Positions 8,526 through 11,297 of a DNA stretch of 11,297 nt are shown piece by piece. The notes below the pieces were generated by a model. That model ran no database searches. It had not been told where the DNA came from and was given only the letters and a program-made list of their open reading frames with translations. Made by a program: the position numbers and the translations under genes. The stretch is from Pirellulales bacterium (lineage in GTDB: Bacteria > Planctomycetota > Planctomycetia > Pirellulales > JAICIG01), in the NCBI GenBank assembly GCA_025924495.1, contig JAICIG010000260.1, positions 1 through 11,297 of the forward strand, given 5' to 3'. Numbering within the stretch: position 1 is the stretch's first letter; every line of letters starts with the position of its first letter.

Positions 8526-8562
8526 CAGGCTCGAGACGAACACAAATTCGATCTCGAGCCTG
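8526..8562. promoter_or_regulatory. Perfect 11-bp inverted repeat, candidate operator
   Basis: CAGGCTCGAGA (8526-8536) and TCTCGAGCCTG (8552-8562) are perfect inverted copies, 15 bases apart and about 130 bases upstream of the ketosynthase start. Each arm contains CTCGAG. No T run follows on either strand, so it is a poor intrinsic terminator. A binding site for a dimeric regulator or an RNA stem in the leader is more likely. Confidence 0.45.
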
Positions 8563-8882
8563 TAGGATTGTGGATTTAGATCCGCTCAATGCAGCCAGGA
8601 GCTAAGTTCGCTAGCTGTGCTGGCGACTGCAAAGGCGAGCGGTGGAGCTTTGCCGCATCCGGCAGCTCTCCTTCCTATTGAACGTAGCGTGAATAGCTTT
8701 TGTTCGGCCGAGCATCGAGCAATCTTCGATCGGCAATCGGCCCCGCCAGACTGGGTAGACCGCGCGCAACTACAACAATGCGGTGGGCGAAGCATTCACT
8801 GAATTGATGTCGCCGATTCTCATGTCCAAGTCGGCGCCGGCGCCGGTTGGCCTGACAAGCCGAATCGCTCCAGCCACTCGGG

Positions 8883-9212
8883 TCATCTGGAAGAAAGACC
8901 GCGGCGGCTGTTGAACCAAGCCAGCATGAAGACAATCGCTAATCCCACCAGCAATCCGGCGACAACGCCTTGCGTGGCGCCTAGCCCTAATCCGACCGCT
9001 TCGGGATCGAAATCGGGACGGTCGCCTTGGCTGAAAATCGAACGATAGTAAGCAGGAGCAAATCTTCCCAAGGCAAACCCGAGTGCCGCGCCGAACAAGG
9101 CGCCGCCCAGCCCGCAGGTTGAAACCACAGCGATTGCCTTGACTGCGGAAATGGCAGATCGAGGTTCGCTCGACGAGTCCGTTGACTGGGGAGAACTGAA
9201 TGGATTGGCCAT
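8883..9212 (-). CDS. Small two-helix membrane protein, glycine-zipper type, unknown function
   Basis: I do not recognise this 109-residue protein. After a polar Ser-rich N-terminus (1-22) there are two hydrophobic segments rich in small residues: about 26-50 (with GLGGALFGAALGFALG) and about 73-99 (with GLGLGATQGVVAGLLVG). The spacing of glycines suggests tightly packed glycine-zipper helices in a membrane. A hydrophilic loop, roughly 57-71, and a basic tail SRRGLSSR lie between and after them. The ATG at 9212 is chosen because the longer frame from 9374 would run into the olD-like gene and gives an Arg-rich, unlikely N-terminus. The ribosome site is weak (GAGAG). It follows the OleD-like gene by 104 bases and may be co-transcribed with it. 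Confidence 0.6.
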   Translation of the reverse strand: MANPFSSPQSTDSSSEPRSAISAVKAIAVVSTCGLGGALFGAALGFALGRFAPAYYRSIFSQGDRPDFDPEAVGLGLGATQGVVAGLLVGLAIVFMLAWFNSRRGLSSR

Positions 9213-9316
9213 GGTCGCCGCGCTCTCAACAAGGAACTCCGCCCGAGTTTCAGCATAACGCAATGCGTCTGTCCACGCAGTCTCACCCGCTGCTGCACGA
9301 CGCCAAATGCGTTTCC

Positions 9317-10339
9317 TTAGTGCAAAGACGCTGTCAGCCGCTGCATGCCTTCGGCGGTCGAAATGCGAGGCCAATAGCCAAAATCTCGCTGGGCGCCATC
9401 AATATTGAAATAATGCGATTTGCCCAGTTGCGCAGCAAGAAAACGGGTTATGCGAGGCTCGCTGCGGCGCCGGGTGATGGCGTAAAGCGTTTCGAGCAAT
9501 GCGCCGATCTTCCAGGCCGCCGAGGTCGAAACCGATTTGTTGACCGGCGGCAGGCCATATAACGCCAGCAACTCATCGATCCATTGCCAGCAGTTCACCG
9601 GTTCGCCTTGCGAAATGAAATAGGCTCTTCCCGCCGCGCGTGAGCCGGGCGCCAGCGCATCAGCGGCCTGTAAGTGCGCTGCCGCGGCGTTCTCTACGTA
9701 GATCATGTCGATCAGATTGCTGCCGTCGCCCACGCGGCGCAGTTGCCCGTTGCGAGCGCGCTCGATCAACCGCGGCACGAGTTGTCGGTCGCGCGGTCCC
9801 CAGATCAGGTGTGGGCGCAGCGAGCAGGTCAGCAAGCCCTCGTGACCGTTAGCGGCGAGCACTTCTTGTTCGGCCAAGGCTTTCGTATGCGGGTAGTGGC
9901 ATAGCCAGCGCTTCGGATACGGCGCCGACTCGTCGATGCCGCACTGATCTCCGCCGTCGAACGTTACGCTCGGGCTGCTGGTGTAGATCAGGCGTTTAAC
10001 TCCATGACGCCGGCAGCCCTCCAGCACATTCCGCGTGCCGAGCGTATTGATGCCATAAAAGTAGTCCCATGGGCCCCAAATGCCCGCCACCCCGCCAACA
10101 TGAAAGACTGCGTCTACGTCCTTACAGGCTGAGGCCGTCGCTTCTGCGTCGCGCAGGTCTCCAAGCGCAGTTTCGATCCCCAGCGCATCCAATTCGGGAG
10201 CCCGGCGCCGGCAATAAGCGCGCACGCGGTCGCCGCGAGCGACTAACTGTTCGACGATATACAGGCCAAGGAAGCCCCCGGCGCCGGTGACGAGGCAGTT
10301 CACAGGTACGCGGTTACAAGGAGAGACATAGTTAACCAT
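9317..10339 (-). CDS. oleD: OleD-like NAD(P)-dependent 3-ketoacid reductase / 3-beta-HSD family protein
   Basis: The 340-residue protein is an extended short-chain dehydrogenase (NAD-dependent epimerase / 3-beta-hydroxysteroid dehydrogenase family). It has LVTGAGGFLG (16-25), YTSSPSV (119-125) and the catalytic Y149-x3-K153 (YPHTK). Segments such as RPHLIWGPRD, VGDGSNLIDMIYVENAAAAH and FISQGEP look very like OleD of Xanthomonas/Stenotrophomonas. OleD reduces the 2-alkyl-3-ketoacid made by the thiolase-like OleA, before ring closure by OleC and decarboxylation by OleB, giving long-chain olefins. No oleA, oleB or oleC lies in the window; they could be to the right of the edge. The listed ATG at 10339 gives about 12 residues more than OleD usually has. 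An in-frame GTG at codon 13 is an alternative start, and neither has a strong ribosome site. A sterol-dehydrogenase-like role is the other option. Confidence 0.75.
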   Translation of the reverse strand: MVNYVSPCNRVPVNCLVTGAGGFLGLYIVEQLVARGDRVRAYCRRRAPELDALGIETALGDLRDAEATASACKDVDAVFHVGGVAGIWGPWDYFYGINTLGTRNVLEGCRRHGVKRLIYTSSPSVTFDGGDQCGIDESAPYPKRWLCHYPHTKALAEQEVLAANGHEGLLTCSLRPHLIWGPRDRQLVPRLIERARNGQLRRVGDGSNLIDMIYVENAAAAHLQAADALAPGSRAAGRAYFISQGEPVNCWQWIDELLALYGLPPVNKSVSTSAAWKIGALLETLYAITRRRSEPRITRFLAAQLGKSHYFNIDGAQRDFGYWPRISTAEGMQRLTASLH

Positions 10340-10445
10340 GCCTGGGCATGTTCGACTGCTACAATACGATCGTCCAACGCCCAGATTATCGGATTGGCCC
10401 TACGGCCGAAAGCCGCTGTCGAAGTGCGGAACTGCTCTACCAATA

Positions 10446-11297
10446 TCACCAAAACCAGTCGAACAAGACTTCCATCGTCAACGTCTGCAGGGCGAGAAGC
10501 GTCAGCGCCACATCTATCCGCAGGGTCAGATCGTTCGAACTTGATTGCAGAGCCGCCTCGCGCGTCAACTGCGCTGCGGCTCCGATCGCGAGAAAGGGAA
10601 CCATGAACAACCAAATGCGTTCGGTTTCCAGGGTGTAGAGCGGCGCCAGGTCCAGAAAGAGCAAGGTCAGTGCAAAACTAAGCATAAGCCAACGACTGCG
10701 GCTAGCCGTGCGCGTCCTAAGCTCGCTGAATAGCTGCCTCGCCCACAGCACAACGGTTGGCACGCCGGCGCAAAACAAGAACGCAGCCAGGTTCGCAATG
10801 GCGAAGTGCACGCTTTGGCGGAGCGAGTTGTGCCCCCGACCTTCCATGATTTCGTCCTGCCCGGCAAAGGCGGCCCGCAGTACTTCGAACGGATCGTAGC
10901 CGGACCAGAAATACAACGCCACGTAGATCAGAACTGAGGTTGTGACCGCCGCGGACAGGCCGATGGCTGCACTGGCGAAGCGATCCGGGTCGGCCACCGC
11001 GGTGAGCGCAAATAAGACGACGACCCAGAGCGCCAGAAACGATGCCGAAAAAGTCATGAATGCCGCCAGAGCGGTTGCGGCTCCCCCGGCCATGCCAAAG
11101 AGTAGCGATTGCTTGCGACGCGACATCCATAAGAAATAGATGCTCCAGACCATGGGCACGTTGAACACAGCATCCATGCACGTAGACGAATAACAGACGA
11201 TATTCGGCGCCAACAGATAGAGACTTGTCGCCAGCCGGGCCGGCGCCTCGTCGAGCACATCGCGAGCCAACAGGTAAACCGCCGGCACGGCAAAACT
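10446..11297 (-). CDS. Multi-pass membrane glycosyltransferase-like protein (GT39/PMT type), N-terminus cut off
   Basis: The reading frame stays open to the right edge, so only the C-terminal 283 or so residues are seen. There are about eight hydrophobic segments, among them stretches around LATSLYLLAPNIV, FLALWVVVLFALTAV, LIYVALYFWSG, ANLAAFLFCAGVPTVVLW and IWLFMVPFLAIGAAAQL. The motif TLETERIWLFMVPF near the C-terminus is one I associate with bacterial proteins annotated as GT39 / PMT_2-like glycosyltransferases, which use polyprenyl-phosphate sugars at the outer face of the membrane. The catalytic acidic residues of that family lie in the missing N-terminal loop, so activity cannot be judged. 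It precedes the OleD-like gene by 106 bases on the same strand and may share its transcript. Confidence 0.65.
   Translation of the reverse strand, partial: SFAVPAVYLLARDVLDEAPARLATSLYLLAPNIVCYSSTCMDAVFNVPMVWSIYFLWMSRRKQSLLFGMAGGAATALAAFMTFSASFLALWVVVLFALTAVADPDRFASAAIGLSAAVTTSVLIYVALYFWSGYDPFEVLRAAFAGQDEIMEGRGHNSLRQSVHFAIANLAAFLFCAGVPTVVLWARQLFSELRTRTASRSRWLMLSFALTLLFLDLAPLYTLETERIWLFMVPFLAIGAAAQLTREAALQSSSNDLTLRIDVALTLLALQTLTMEVLFDWFW

Larger units (their letters stand above)
8400..8882. other. Non-coding region upstream of the ketosynthase gene
   Basis: This 483-base stretch has only short weak open frames without recognisable similarity or clear ribosome sites, so I call no gene. It should hold the promoter of the minus-strand lipid cluster and the end of the olD-like/small membrane protein transcript. 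No convincing -35/-10 pair was found by eye. It contains two inverted repeats listed separately and a 14-base GC palindrome at 8832-8845. A degraded gene in 8590-8880 cannot be excluded. Confidence 0.5.

Noticed and set aside
8832..8845. 14-base GC palindrome CGGCGCCGGCGCCG as a terminator
   Set aside because: No T run follows on either strand; alternating GC palindromes of this length are not unusual in GC-rich DNA.
8586..8935. Short open frames on both strands in the gap upstream of the ketosynthase
   Set aside because: They overlap each other, have Arg/Ser-rich unstructured translations, and show no ribosome site or familiar motif.
9213..9374. Longer N-terminus for the small membrane protein
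   Set aside because: It would overlap the end of the OleD-like gene and add about 54 Arg/Ala-rich residues unlike a membrane protein N-terminus; the ATG at 9212 fits better.

Overview
The window looks like chromosomal DNA of a GC-rich planctomycete, probably Pirellulales-like. Three things suggest this: a nested inverted repeat whose arms read as the peptide NPKRQRG (a dispersed repeat I associate with these genomes), GCCCC-TAAC-GGGGC type hairpins between genes, and the family content of the right-hand genes. The assignment is by recognition, not by a search.

Left part (1-622): no protein gene. It starts with the 3' half of a tRNA-Val(CAC) gene without a matching 5' half. Immediately upstream are three direct copies of TTGCACC, a layout expected at the end of an element integrated into a tRNA gene. 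A block of nested inverted repeats follows.

Plus-strand pair (623-2339): a family 2 glycosyltransferase overlaps by 14 bases a cytoplasmic NodB-type polysaccharide deacetylase, read from a GTG start. They probably act together on a surface or cell-wall glycan.

Minus-strand lipid cluster (8399 down to 2434): a FabF-type ketosynthase, a small acyl carrier protein, two different FAD-dependent CrtI/carotenoid-isomerase-like oxidoreductases, a FabZ-type dehydratase (4-base ATGA overlap with the gene before it) and a FabI-type enoyl reductase. This is a dedicated type II fatty-acid-synthase-like set with built-in flavin desaturases or isomerases. It has no ketoreductase, acyltransferase or thioesterase, and no phytoene synthase. 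The combination resembles gene sets proposed for ladderane lipids in anammox planctomycetes. I infer a specialised acyl chain (polyunsaturated or otherwise modified) built on its own ACP; the product is unknown. This is the most interesting part of the window.

Minus-strand right end (11297 down to 8883): the 3' part of a multi-pass membrane glycosyltransferase-like protein cut by the window edge, an OleD-like 3-ketoacid/NAD-dependent reductase of long-chain olefin synthesis, and a small two-helix glycine-zipper membrane protein. A 483-base non-coding stretch separates these from the lipid cluster. It holds a perfect 11-bp inverted repeat and a small hairpin covering the ketosynthase ribosome binding site, both candidates for control of the cluster.
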